Shown: piece by piece, positions 1 to 10,600 of the stretch
How the letters are laid out: the number at the start of each line of letters is the position of its first letter
How positions within the stretch are numbered: the first letter of the stretch is position 1
Assembly: GCF_002289565.1 (NCBI RefSeq)
Contig: NZ_NTFY01000068.1
Location: 48,446-112,445 of the forward strand
Reading direction: 5' to 3'
Source of the DNA: Rhodopirellula sp. SM50
GTDB taxonomy: Bacteria; Planctomycetota; Planctomycetia; Pirellulales; Pirellulaceae
Length of the DNA: 64,000 bases
Made by a program: the position numbers and the translations under genes
Notes under the pieces: model-generated
Seen by the model: the letters and a program-made list of their open reading frames with translations, nothing else
Database searches by the model: none
Told to the model about the DNA's origin: nothing

Positions 1-1
1 T

Positions 2-1339
2 TTCACGTTGGTTGAGCTGTTGGTGGTGATGACTGTGATGGTCACGCTTGGTGGAATGCTCACGTACGCGCTCGCCTCCGCAGCGACCGATGCCAGGATC
101 AAGCGAACCCAGGCAGACGTCTTGACGATCGGGCAGCTACTTCAAACCAGGATGAATGAAGTCTCGCTATCCAAGGTCTCGTTGATCTACGGGGCACCCG
201 GCCCGACCCAGGGAGGCGTGGGTGGACTCGGCAGCAGTTCGACGAGTTTGACTGCCGGCCCGGGATCCTTTGAAGCCGAAGAACGCAGCCGTCTGGTTTT
301 GATGGCGCGGCGCGATCTGATCCGAATGGTCTTGCCGGAATGCCGCGCAGACCTGCTTTTCCCGCCGGCGTCGCTGCAGTTTCGAACCCGAACGGCTGGG
401 GGCGGATGGCAAGCCAACATCGCCCAGATCAGGCCTCCGGCTCAGTGGAATCGAATGCGTACCTTGGTCGGGTTGGATTCGGCGGCCAGTTTGGACGCAC
501 GGGTGGCGAACAATCCCTGCACCGATCCGTTGGTCGATGGGATCGCCGCGGCCTACAGCGGTGGGTTCCAGTTTCCGTTCAATCAATTCGCCGATGGGGA
601 TCTGCTTTCGGATGATCCGGCCGACCCGCTGGATCGATTTTGGTCGCGCACCAACGAATCGGCCGAATGCCTGTATCTGATCTTGGCGACCACCGAGATG
701 TTTGGGACCAAGGCGATCGACCGCATTCCGAGCACCAGCATCGGTGATACCGACGGCGACGGGTTTCTTGAAATTCTGGACGCCTGGGGCAACCCTTACG
801 AGATGATTCGCAACCCGGCCGGTTTGGATTCCACGGCGCTCCGCAATTTCGTTGCCAGCGGTGGCAGCTTGCCGCAACAGTATCCATCGGATCCCGACCC
901 GTTTGATTTCCTGCTGAGCGACTATCGCTACGACGCGGCAAACTATGCAACGACGCCGCCCGCTCCCCAACAGGCCTACCATCCGTATTACTTGCCGCCG
1001 GTGGTGATCAGTGCAGGACAGGATGGAGAGTTTGGAATCCGTCGCACATTCTGGATCGATGAAGACGGGCTGCAGCAGGGAGTGAAAGATTTTTATAGCG
1101 CGTCCTCGGTGCGGATCGCAACGGACACGCCGTCGCCGCGATTCAACATGACGTATCGCTATCCCGATCCGTTTTTCAATGTGTCGATGGCAACGATTTC
1201 CGGCGGCCATACGTCACACGATTTCACGCTTTCCGGACCTCTCGGGATTCGAAACGCACGCGAAGGCGGTGGGCTAGGCGGCACGTTCGATCGCGAGACG
1301 GCTGGTGATAATATTACGTCGCTTGGTGGAGACCTGTAA
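2..1339 (+). CDS. Type II secretion pseudopilin-like protein (GspG/H type), 5' end outside window
   Basis: The open frame runs in from the left edge, and its first codons read FTLVELL. This is the residue-1 to residue-7 core of a class III prepilin with Glu at +5, so the true start and leader peptide lie just upstream. A hydrophobic helix of about 20 residues follows, then a very long C-terminal domain; the mature protein is about 445 residues, against roughly 140 for ordinary GspG. Within it is an Asp-rich stretch (DTDGDG near 750-767) followed by DAWGNPY, a phrase typical of GspG-like pseudopilins, and a second AGQDGEFG-type motif near 1012-1035. It heads an operon of further pseudopilins: the next gene starts 1 bp after its stop. 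Role inferred: inner-membrane-anchored pseudopilus subunit of a T2SS-like machine. Whether it is a major or minor subunit cannot be decided. Confidence 0.8.
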   Translation, partial: FTLVELLVVMTVMVTLGGMLTYALASAATDARIKRTQADVLTIGQLLQTRMNEVSLSKVSLIYGAPGPTQGGVGGLGSSSTSLTAGPGSFEAEERSRLVLMARRDLIRMVLPECRADLLFPPASLQFRTRTAGGGWQANIAQIRPPAQWNRMRTLVGLDSAASLDARVANNPCTDPLVDGIAAAYSGGFQFPFNQFADGDLLSDDPADPLDRFWSRTNESAECLYLILATTEMFGTKAIDRIPSTSIGDTDGDGFLEILDAWGNPYEMIRNPAGLDSTALRNFVASGGSLPQQYPSDPDPFDFLLSDYRYDAANYATTPPAPQQAYHPYYLPPVVISAGQDGEFGIRRTFWIDEDGLQQGVKDFYSASSVRIATDTPSPRFNMTYRYPDPFFNVSMATISGGHTSHDFTLSGPLGIRNAREGGGLGGTFDRETAGDNITSLGGDL

Positions 1340-1340
1340 C

Positions 1341-2759
1341 ATGAGAATCAAAACCGACCACCTGCGCAGATTGGGCCGTGGTTTCACCTTGGTGGAATTG
1401 CTGGTTGCCATCACGATCGCATCCGCACTGACCGCGATTGCATTGCCGACGTTGAAAGACAGCATGCGACAGACCACGCTCAGCCGTAGTGCGTCGCTGG
1501 TCAAGGGAGCGTTCATCAACGCGCGGACGCAAGCGATTCGCACCGGGCGTCCGTACGGCCTGGTCATCGAACGTCGACGGAGCGACATCGGCGAGGGCAA
1601 CCCCGCCAATCTCAACTACTTCAGTGCCAACTACGCGACGCGGCTGTACTACGTGCAATCGCCGATGGAGTACCGCGGGGATGTCGACAGTGCGGTCGCC
1701 TATCCGATCATTCACACCAGCTCCCCGACTCCGCCGAGCGGCTCGCCGCTCAATCCGAGACAGCCACAGTTTTTCATCCCGCGGAGCTCGTCGGGGCTGT
1801 TGTACGCGCTCGCTTCCGGCGTCAATTCCGCGGCGTCACGTCTGATCCGCCCGGGCGTTCGATTTTCCGTCAACGGTTCCGGCTATGTGTTCGTGCTGGA
1901 GACCGCGCGAACGGAGGTCAGCGACAACATTGCGGCACTGGCGCCGGTGCTCGCCTCCGGAACCGACGGAACCTTGGTGACGTTCAACTGCCTGACGGTG
2001 GCGGCGGACAACAACATGGTCGCGGGCAATTGGCAGGGGGCGTCGAGCGAGTGGGAATTCCCGATGGCGTTGTCGCTGACGCAACCCTATGAATTCAAAT
2101 TCCAAGTCAACCCGATCCGCGCCCCGCTGGCGCCGGTGAATCTGGTCGGCCGCACCGTCGTCGACCTTTCGATTTCCGGGCCGTCGACCAATCCGATCGC
2201 ATTCAATTCTCAGGTCATCGTCGATTCCAGTCCGGGAACGCAAATCCCCAACGTGCAGTCGGATCGAGAGCTGAATGATGTCGTGGTGATGTTCGCCGCC
2301 GACGGACGGCTTAACGGGGTTTATACCGACGTGCGAGACGTCCAATCCGGGCTGATCGAGAATTTTGTTCTGACGCGTTTTGACCCCTCGACGACCGTCT
2401 CGTTTAACGTCGGTTACGTCGATGGGATTTTGGAAAATATCGACGACGCGGCACGCTACCCGCAAACGGTCGGCGGCACCGACTATCAAGTCACCACCAA
2501 TGATCCGCCCCTGACGAACCCTCAGCCGCCTCTGGCGCTGGCGCCGACCAAGGTGCCGAACTTTGCCAATCCAGATTGTGCTTGGGTGAGCGTCCAGCCG
2601 CTCAGCGGTGCGATCAGCTTGGGTACCGTGGCGACGCAGCCTCCGCTCGGTGTGTTGACGACGTACTACGGCCTCGGCACCAATCCGACCGCACGTCAAG
2701 TTGTCGGCGCACGGATCCATCAATCGCGACGGCTTAATTCCGGGGGCGCTGTGCAATGA
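1341..2759 (+). CDS. GspH/FimT-like minor pseudopilin, long form
   Basis: The N-terminus has a short basic leader ending in RGRG, then FTLVELLVAITIASALTAI with Glu at +5, a canonical prepilin-peptidase site. The following region (residues about 35-75) contains a GspH/FimT-like pattern of Arg/Ala helices and 'ARTQAIRTGRPYG', the stretch that in GspH follows the membrane helix. The chosen ATG at 1341 leaves a 12-residue leader and sits 1 bp after the previous stop, with GGTGGAG about 10 bp upstream; a longer open frame begins at 1305 but overlaps the upstream gene. At about 472 residues it is more than twice the usual GspH length, with a long beta-rich C-terminal part of unknown fold. It overlaps the next gene by 4 bp (ATGA), which implies translational coupling. 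Role inferred: minor pseudopilin at the pseudopilus tip. Confidence 0.78.
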   Translation: MRIKTDHLRRLGRGFTLVELLVAITIASALTAIALPTLKDSMRQTTLSRSASLVKGAFINARTQAIRTGRPYGLVIERRRSDIGEGNPANLNYFSANYATRLYYVQSPMEYRGDVDSAVAYPIIHTSSPTPPSGSPLNPRQPQFFIPRSSSGLLYALASGVNSAASRLIRPGVRFSVNGSGYVFVLETARTEVSDNIAALAPVLASGTDGTLVTFNCLTVAADNNMVAGNWQGASSEWEFPMALSLTQPYEFKFQVNPIRAPLAPVNLVGRTVVDLSISGPSTNPIAFNSQVIVDSSPGTQIPNVQSDRELNDVVVMFAADGRLNGVYTDVRDVQSGLIENFVLTRFDPSTTVSFNVGYVDGILENIDDAARYPQTVGGTDYQVTTNDPPLTNPQPPLALAPTKVPNFANPDCAWVSVQPLSGAISLGTVATQPPLGVLTTYYGLGTNPTARQVVGARIHQSRRLNSGGAVQ

Positions 2760-4396
2760 GACGTGCAATGAGACATTCCGCACGAGATCAAATTCGAACC
2801 GCTGCAGTTTGTGGAGGTTTTCCCATCATCCCAACAAAACGGTTCAGTCTGTTGAATTCCCCACGATCGTTGCGGCGCGGACTTTCCATCATGGAAGTGT
2901 TGTTTGCGATCGCGGTGCTGACCATCGGTTTGTTGGGCGTGGCGTCGATCTTGCCCGTTGCGACCAACAACGCCGCCAATGCGTTGCAAATGGATCGGGC
3001 GATCGAAGAGATCAACAATCGCGTCGCAACCGACATGGCGCGATTGGAGGGTTCGTTCACGGAGGTCATTGTCGCGAACAATTCGCTGCGAGAATTCAAT
3101 TCGCCGACGGGAAGTTTCAACAACACCAACGCCTTCAACGCGCCACCGGCGGCACGTTTTAAAAGCATCAGTACACAAGAGTTTGGTAGTCACCTTTCGC
3201 AGTACGACGTGCGTTATACCGTCGACACCGGTGGGCCGACCAATCAGGCTCGCATGCCGGACGCGTTTTGCATCGATCCCTGGTTCCTGTGTGCGACGAA
3301 CAATTTGCGTGACGACACGGATACGACAAACCCCAATCAGCGGCGCAATGGATATGACCGTACCGTCTTTCCCTGCTATGACCCGCGTTATCATTGTGTC
3401 GCCTATTCGCCGTCGGACCCACTGAGTTCCTACATCCCGCTGCCGGGATCTGCGCCGAATTCGGCGCTTTGGAATCTGCCACGATTCACTCGATTGGCGC
3501 TGCCGTTTGACGGGAGTTCCGGTTTGCTTTCGGCTGCAGGGGCACGGGCGTTGACGCTCCGTAGCGACGAGTTTTCGTTGTTCTCGCCGGAAGATTCGAC
3601 GCGTGGTCCGGGGTTGTTCGTTCAACGTAGCGCCAACGCCGCGCATTCGCTGACGCGTAACACGGTCAGTTCGCGATTCAGTTCGATTGTTTTGATGTCG
3701 CGCAGCAAACCTGGTAGCAACTTGTTTGACGCGGCGGTGGTGACCATGAAGGATCGTCAAGTTGTGACGGTGCCCGGTGCCGGTCCTCCCTTGGCGCACC
3801 AGCTGGCACCCTATACGGCAACCGATCCCAGCATCGTCAATGCACCGCCGCCACCGGAAAACGAGTTGCTGTACCCCGGCGAGCAGATCGGATACGTGTC
3901 AGTTTCTGACCGGCCGTTCATCGGCGGAGGTGGCGGAGAATTCAAGTTTCGCACCAGCCGTTATGTGTTGCCGAATCTCGACAACAATGATTGGTTGATG
4001 CTAATGCGGCGCGAATACATTACCAACCCGGCGACAGGGGCCGTGGAACCGAGAGGTCTGAAGTTCGCTTGGTACCAGGTCTCTGACGTGACCGGCGAGC
4101 CGACCGTGATCACGGATCCCAACAACGTCGTTTGTTACGAGACTCAGGTCTCGGTCCGCGGTCCCGATTGGATGTTTCATCCGACCCAGGTTCAGGCGTT
4201 TGGGATGAGTTACGCCGCGCCTTACTACGGCGCGCCCTCGCAGCCCAGCTGGGGCAATGCCCCTGCCTTTGACTACGACAACATGATGGACTCCACTGCC
4301 ACGGATCCGGCGGGATACAAGAAACAAGACTATGGGACGGTGGTGGTGATCATGCCCGAGGTGGTCAGTGTGAAACCCTTCCAGGTTCAACTGTGA
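2756..4396 (+). CDS. GspI/PilV-like minor pseudopilin, long form
   Basis: The prepilin signature RRG|LSIMEVLFAIAVLTIGLLG occurs at about residues 43-62, with Glu at +5. The pattern (S/T)xMEVLFAIAVLTIGLL is that of GspI/PilV proteins. The start at 2756 overlaps the previous stop as ATGA but gives a leader of about 45 residues, which is long; a later start such as the ATG at 2768 is possible. The mature domain (about 500 residues) far exceeds ordinary GspI (about 120) and shows no domain I recognise. Position between GspH-like and GspK-like genes fits an H-I-K-J tip-complex operon. Role inferred: minor pseudopilin that nucleates the tip together with the GspJ- and GspK-like proteins. Confidence 0.75.
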   Translation: MRRAMRHSARDQIRTAAVCGGFPIIPTKRFSLLNSPRSLRRGLSIMEVLFAIAVLTIGLLGVASILPVATNNAANALQMDRAIEEINNRVATDMARLEGSFTEVIVANNSLREFNSPTGSFNNTNAFNAPPAARFKSISTQEFGSHLSQYDVRYTVDTGGPTNQARMPDAFCIDPWFLCATNNLRDDTDTTNPNQRRNGYDRTVFPCYDPRYHCVAYSPSDPLSSYIPLPGSAPNSALWNLPRFTRLALPFDGSSGLLSAAGARALTLRSDEFSLFSPEDSTRGPGLFVQRSANAAHSLTRNTVSSRFSSIVLMSRSKPGSNLFDAAVVTMKDRQVVTVPGAGPPLAHQLAPYTATDPSIVNAPPPPENELLYPGEQIGYVSVSDRPFIGGGGGEFKFRTSRYVLPNLDNNDWLMLMRREYITNPATGAVEPRGLKFAWYQVSDVTGEPTVITDPNNVVCYETQVSVRGPDWMFHPTQVQAFGMSYAAPYYGAPSQPSWGNAPAFDYDNMMDSTATDPAGYKKQDYGTVVVIMPEVVSVKPFQVQL

Positions 4397-4628
4397 TGTA
4401 CCACCGCCGTACTCCGTTCAATCGAGTTGCCCGGCAGATGTTGGGCCGACCCGTTCAATTGGAAATGCAAGAATTGCATTTCGTTCACAAAGCAAGAATG
4501 CCAGTTCAGCCATTTCGACCTTGATGCGTCGAAAGCCTATTCTTTTCAACACAGCGATCGCACCGTTGCGCGAGCGTGGCAAATGCCGCCTCATTCAACG
4601 GGTGCCCGGAATCGCGGGACGAAATTTG

Positions 4629-7600
4629 ATGCCAATGTACAAGCCTATGAACCGACGATTGTCACAATCGACTCGATCTCCAAACCGATCACGGCGAGGG
4701 ATTGTCTTGTTGATCGTGCTGGGAATGTTGTCGTTGTTCACCGTGTTGGTGATCAGTTTTGTGGTCTTCAGTTCCCAGATGTCGGAGTCGTCGTACTCAA
4801 GCCAAAAGCGACGCCAGCAGGAATTGTCGCCCGTGCCACCGATCGAGAGTGCGGTCTTGCAGCTGATGATCGGAACGGATGATTCCCGCAGCGCCGCGTT
4901 CGGGGCGAGTTTGTTGGAGGACTATTACGGTGTCGACGGCCTGCAAATGCGAGTGGCGCATCGTTTGACTCAGCCATCACCGGCGATCAATTCGAACCCG
5001 GTTCCTCGCCGGGCGGGCGGGCAGTTGCTGCTGCCGCTCAACGGTCAACAAGAACCCCAGTCGACGTTGTTCAAATTCCCGACGAACTGGGCCCGCTGGC
5101 ACTACCCGAATCCCGATTTGCCGGGCCAAATGATCAGTGTGCCGCCGGCACCTGGCACGGTCACCCCGGTCACGCAACCGTTCCGCGACCGACTGCACAC
5201 GGATTTGGACGATGCGCTGACGGGACGAATCGTGACCTTCGAAGAAGGTCCCTTGCAGAATCGGCCGTTTCGAATCGTGCGGTCGTTCGGAACCGAGAAC
5301 GGGACGCCGGACCAGGGAATGAGTATCAGTGACAACACGGAATACAGCTTGGCCGGGAACTTGGTGATCGATTTGAGCGAGTTCGGCGACGAGGTCATCA
5401 CCCTCGATGGCGTTTCCGAGCGGCTGTATGTCGTCGCGCAAAACTTTCCCAATCGGTTGTTGTACAGCCCCGGACCTGACGGCCAACCCGGCCGCGCCGG
5501 GGTGGATGACGATGGGGTCAATGGTCAAGACGATGCGGGTGAATTGGGGGCGCCCAATAGCGACGACTACGGGTATCGATTTGTGGTCAACGGACAGGTG
5601 TTCAATGGCGCGGGACTGAACCCGGCGGGGTTGACTGGTTTACGTCGAAACGGGGCGCTGATCGATCCGACGGCCAATATTGAATTTACGCTCAACGCGC
5701 GGTTGACCGGTTCGGACTATCAGGGCGGAAATACAACCGTAGGCGAATACCCCCAGCCGGACGAAGCGTGGGACGCGGCCGATTTGGAAAACATCTTTTT
5801 GGCTTGGCAACCCAGCGATCATCGTCGGGTTGATACCCGATCGGCCTCCTTCGTTCCCATTTACAACGGAAACAACGCGGCCGAACTCAATCGGCAACTG
5901 GGGCAAAACATCATTCCGTCGTTCCATCGGCCTTCGATCATCAACTACTTGATGAATGCCCCGATTCGGCTTGCGGGCGAACCGGTTGGCGCGGGGCAAA
6001 CGTTCGCCCAGATCAAAGCGAATCCGACGGATCCGAATGCACCGGCGCGATTAGAAAAATTGATGACTCAAATTCGCCGAGCGACGATGCGCCCGTTGAA
6101 TTTCCCACACTTTTATTACAACGCCGCCGTCAGTGACTTGAATAACGACGGCGACCCGTTTGACGGTGCCCCAGAGTTTTCAGGATCCAACCCGGTTTCC
6201 ATCTTGGCCCGGCCGATCGACTTGTCGGGTTCCTTGCCGAGCATCATCAATCAGGTGGAGCAGTTGGCGATCTGGTTGATCAACGGACCCTGGGACGTGG
6301 ACAACGACGGGGATGGACTGCCCGATAGCGTTTGGGTGGATTTGAGTTTGCCCACCGTCACCGCGCCGGACGGACTGGTGTTGAAACCGATGGTCGCGGC
6401 GTTGATCGAAGACTGGGATGGCAAAATCAACGTCAACTATGCCGGCAGTTACAACCAACTGATCAATCGCCGGTTTGAGACCGGACCGGGCAGCTACACC
6501 AGCGACGCGGAGTACTTTGCCGTCAACCGAGCGCTCGACTCGTTCGGGCGAGGCGGCGGACTGGGACCGGCTGAAATCGACTTTTCGCATCTGTTTGCGT
6601 TGGAGCGGCTGCCGATTCGCAGCGGCTTCCTCGGCCCGATCCGCACCAATCAAGTCGGTGCACCGATTTCGATCGATCAAGTGTTGTTGACCCGCTACGG
6701 CAACCTCTTGAACGTTCGGTACGGAGGCCAGCCGTACAACTACGCGAATCCGTATCCCTATTCGGCGCCGAACACCGCACTGGCCAACTTCCTTCATTAC
6801 CCCGGTGCGGGAACGCGATTCGAACCGCGAGTGTTCACGGTCAGCCCCAATCCGGCGGCCGATCTGTTGTCACGCATTCCCTTTCCGGGACGGACCTTCG
6901 ATCATCAAGCCACCTCCGTCGCGGGACGACCGATTGATATGACGGGGCTGATCAAGACTCGCAAGGATCCTCGGACCGGCACACAGACCTTTAACCAGCT
7001 GGCGACGGGAACCGATATCGGAAACCAGCCTTATGAGTTTGGTGCGACCGAGATTCGTGGCGACGATCAACCGTTTTCGACGGCCGAGTTGATCGATTTC
7101 CAAAACGGTGGAGAACTCAACGGTCGTCTTTCGCAGTTGCTGCGCGACGCCGCCAACCGCAACGAAGCGCTGCGGCGTTTGTTGGTCTCGGACAGCCGAA
7201 GCGTGGATTCACCTGAATTGCCGGGCGAAGACGGATTTCTGCAGTTCCTGGCCGACAAACTTCCTACGGCAGTGAGGACCAATGCCCAACTGCACCGCAT
7301 GTTGGCGTTGGAATTGCGAAAAGGGTCCAAGTTGAATCTGAATCGCCAGATCGGTAACGAACAAGATGACACCGGCGAAGGGATCGGCGATGAGACGACG
7401 GAGACTGATACGTTCTTGGCTGTTCGTTCGACGGCACCAGTCGTTCGGGAAGCGAACCTGGCCAACAATCGGTTTTCTCAAGAAGACGCGTTCCCGCAAA
7501 TCGCCGACGGATTTGCCAGTCAAGCCAACGCACAGGCGCACTACGGACCCAACACCGTGTACCGCCCATCGGCCACGACGCCCACTGATTTCGACGGGCT

Positions 7601-10600
7601 GGACACCGATGGAGACGGCATCTTGGACCAGGGGGACCTGCGCCTCGATTTGGACAACGATGCGACCACTCCGTCGGTACGCGTGAAAATGGCCGATGGT
7701 GCCGAGTTGCTCGCCAGGCATTTGTATTGCCTGATGTTCGCGCTCATCGCGGACACAGGCTCGACGACACTCGTGCCGGACTTCCCCTATCCGGGCGACA
7801 TTGCCAACGCATCGGACAACATCAAGAACCGTTTCGTTGCCAGACGGTTGGCACAGTGGGCGGTCAATGCGGTCGACTATCGCGACGTCGATTCAAAATG
7901 CACCCGTCTGCGTTATGACTGGAACCCGTTTGATTCCAACGGATTTGATTTGACGATCGCCGCACGCAACACGGTCTGGGGCATCGAGCGGCCGGAGCTG
8001 CAGATCACCGAGACGATTGCGACCCACGACAAACGATTGAAACGTAACCTCGTCAAAATGCCCGCTGGTGGAGCCGGCTCGGGATCTTCGGTGACGCCCG
8101 ATGGTGAGTACCCGCGCGATGACGACAACTCTGATCCGACGGTCGACTCGGACAGTGACATGGATCAGTTTCGCATGCCGCAAGCGAGTGCGTACGTTGA
8201 ATTGCAATCGCTCGCATCGCCCGTTGTTGGCAACGGAGAGACGCAGCCGAGTTTGCCGGGTGACTTGTACACCAACAACGCCTTGGACTTGGGGCGTGTC
8301 GTTGGTGTGGGGACAAGGCGAAGCCCGGTCTGGCGATTGGCGATCGGCGAATCCGCCGGCAGCAACCCGGACAAGGGTGCGGCGAACAAGAGCACGCGTT
8401 GGACGTTTGACGCCGATCGCTTGCGAGATTTGACGAACAATGGAATCGACGCCCCCAATTACTTGGACATGGACGGGAACCCGGGAACGGATGATTGGAC
8501 GCCCAACGCCCAAGATGCCAACGTGACGACCTGGGAAGAGTTCCAGCGTCACACGGCCGACATCCGACCGTCGATTCGATTCGACACGCCGCCGGCGGGG
8601 GATCGCAAGGAATATGTCACGCTGTCCGATGATGACCTGAATCCGTTTACCGACACCGCGCCGGGGAACCTTGCTCGAATCCAGCTGAAGCGATTCGTTT
8701 GGTTCACCAACCTATCTCCGGTCGACTTGGCTGTCGTTACCGACGATCGCAGCGGGATGCGACCGGACAACGTTTACAATCGACGAAATGCCGTCAATCC
8801 GTATCTGTTTCCCGGGCAATACGCGGTCGTTGCCCCGAGGCTTGAAACGTACTTTGGTCAGAAGAAAGGTCCCGATCCGACGTCGATGACCTACCAGCCG
8901 ACGGACCAGGTTTTACGAATTCGTCCTCAGGGAGCCATTGGTTACCGACTGGATTACTACGCACTGGGCAACAACACGACCAACCCCAATTCGCCGAGTT
9001 ATGCCGACGACGAGCCGGCTGACGGGTACTACGAGGTCGGCGGCGTGTTGCCGTTGATTTGTGAATCACTGTTCCCCCATCAGGCGCTGAACTCTGGCGA
9101 CCCTCCGTACGCTCCCGGAAGTAATCGTGCGGCGTGGCAACAGTACTTCACGAACTTCAATGCTGCCGAGCATGTGGATATGGGGTTCAACATCAGTGCC
9201 CCGTTGCCGAACGAGAACTTTTATATTCCGCCGACGCATCGCATCGCCAACGGTGCCCAGACCACGCCGTCGGGTGCCGCTCCGCGGCCCTACCCTCTGG
9301 TCGACGGATATCACGATTACGATCAAGAGGCCGAACCGCCGGCCGGCAACCCGCCGTTCGTCGTGGATCCCACCACGGGAGCCCACCCGGACGTTCCGCT
9401 GGATCACTTGCCCACCGCTCCGCTCTCGACCAACGAATGGTGGGCGGTCGGAACCCATCAAGAAGCGGCCACGGTGTTTGTGCAGCGACTTGCCGACCCG
9501 ACGATGCCTTGGCATCCGATCGACAACCCCTACATCACCGTCGATTTCATGCCCATGGATTTGACCACGTTCAACGGGGAGCATGACGTTCGTGAAACGG
9601 TCGACCGAATGAGCGGCGGTGCCGTGTTCACTGACGATTCGGTCGACGACAAATCGGATTGGGATGATACCAACGCGAATCAGTTTGAGCCGTTGGTCCG
9701 ATTTGATACCCGTCGTAAGATTCCGGACGTCGCTAACGATCGCGGGGCGACGGTTTTCGTGCCGCTCAACACGACTCCCAGCACCTTGGCCGACTACGAG
9801 CGCGTGGTAGTGGCGAAACGCTCGCCACTGAGCATGACGACGAGCATTTTGCGTCCCACGGCGATTTCGGTTGCCGAGAGTACGAATCCGAGTGGATCGT
9901 GCTGGCCGTATGAACTTGGGTCGATGTGGCAAGACAATGGCACGTTGGAACCGAGTGCGACGGCACTGCGAACCGAATACGACGCCGAACGCTATACCGG
10001 CAACTCGTTCGATGCTCAGCCGTTTGTTCAAACGCTTGGATTCGTCAACCGTGAATACGGCTATCCCGTACGCAACACGTCGCCCCGAATTGTGGCGGAC
10101 GATTTCGGCAGCCCGAGGTTCACGATTGGAAGCCCCGATGGAGTCCTGCTGACGACGATTCCCTGGATGAATCGCGAGTACCAGTCGTCTTACGGCCTGG
10201 CGGATGTGCCAGCGGTTTCGCGCACGTCCCTGTTGGAAACGTTCAGCCCCGGGACAATACGCAACCCCGCGAACCGGGAATTCGAGCAACCGGTTCCGTT
10301 CCGGCATCTGCTCGGTTTCGATGTCAAGTATTCGCAGAACCGCAGTGCCGACACGACCGGACGCCAAAACTTGGGGATCATCGAAGACGCGCCGGATGAA
10401 TACGAAGACGCGCCGGATGATTTCACGGGAGATCGTGCCGGATTCGAGCAGATCTTTGACTACGTCGATGTCGGACCGATCTGGTTTGATAGCCAACGTT
10501 GGTTTGATCCCGGCAAGATTCGGTTCCGACGGGATGTCGAATTCGATAGCGGTAGCCAGGTGCAGGTGCATCGGATGTTCAACCGCGCCGTGGAGACGTT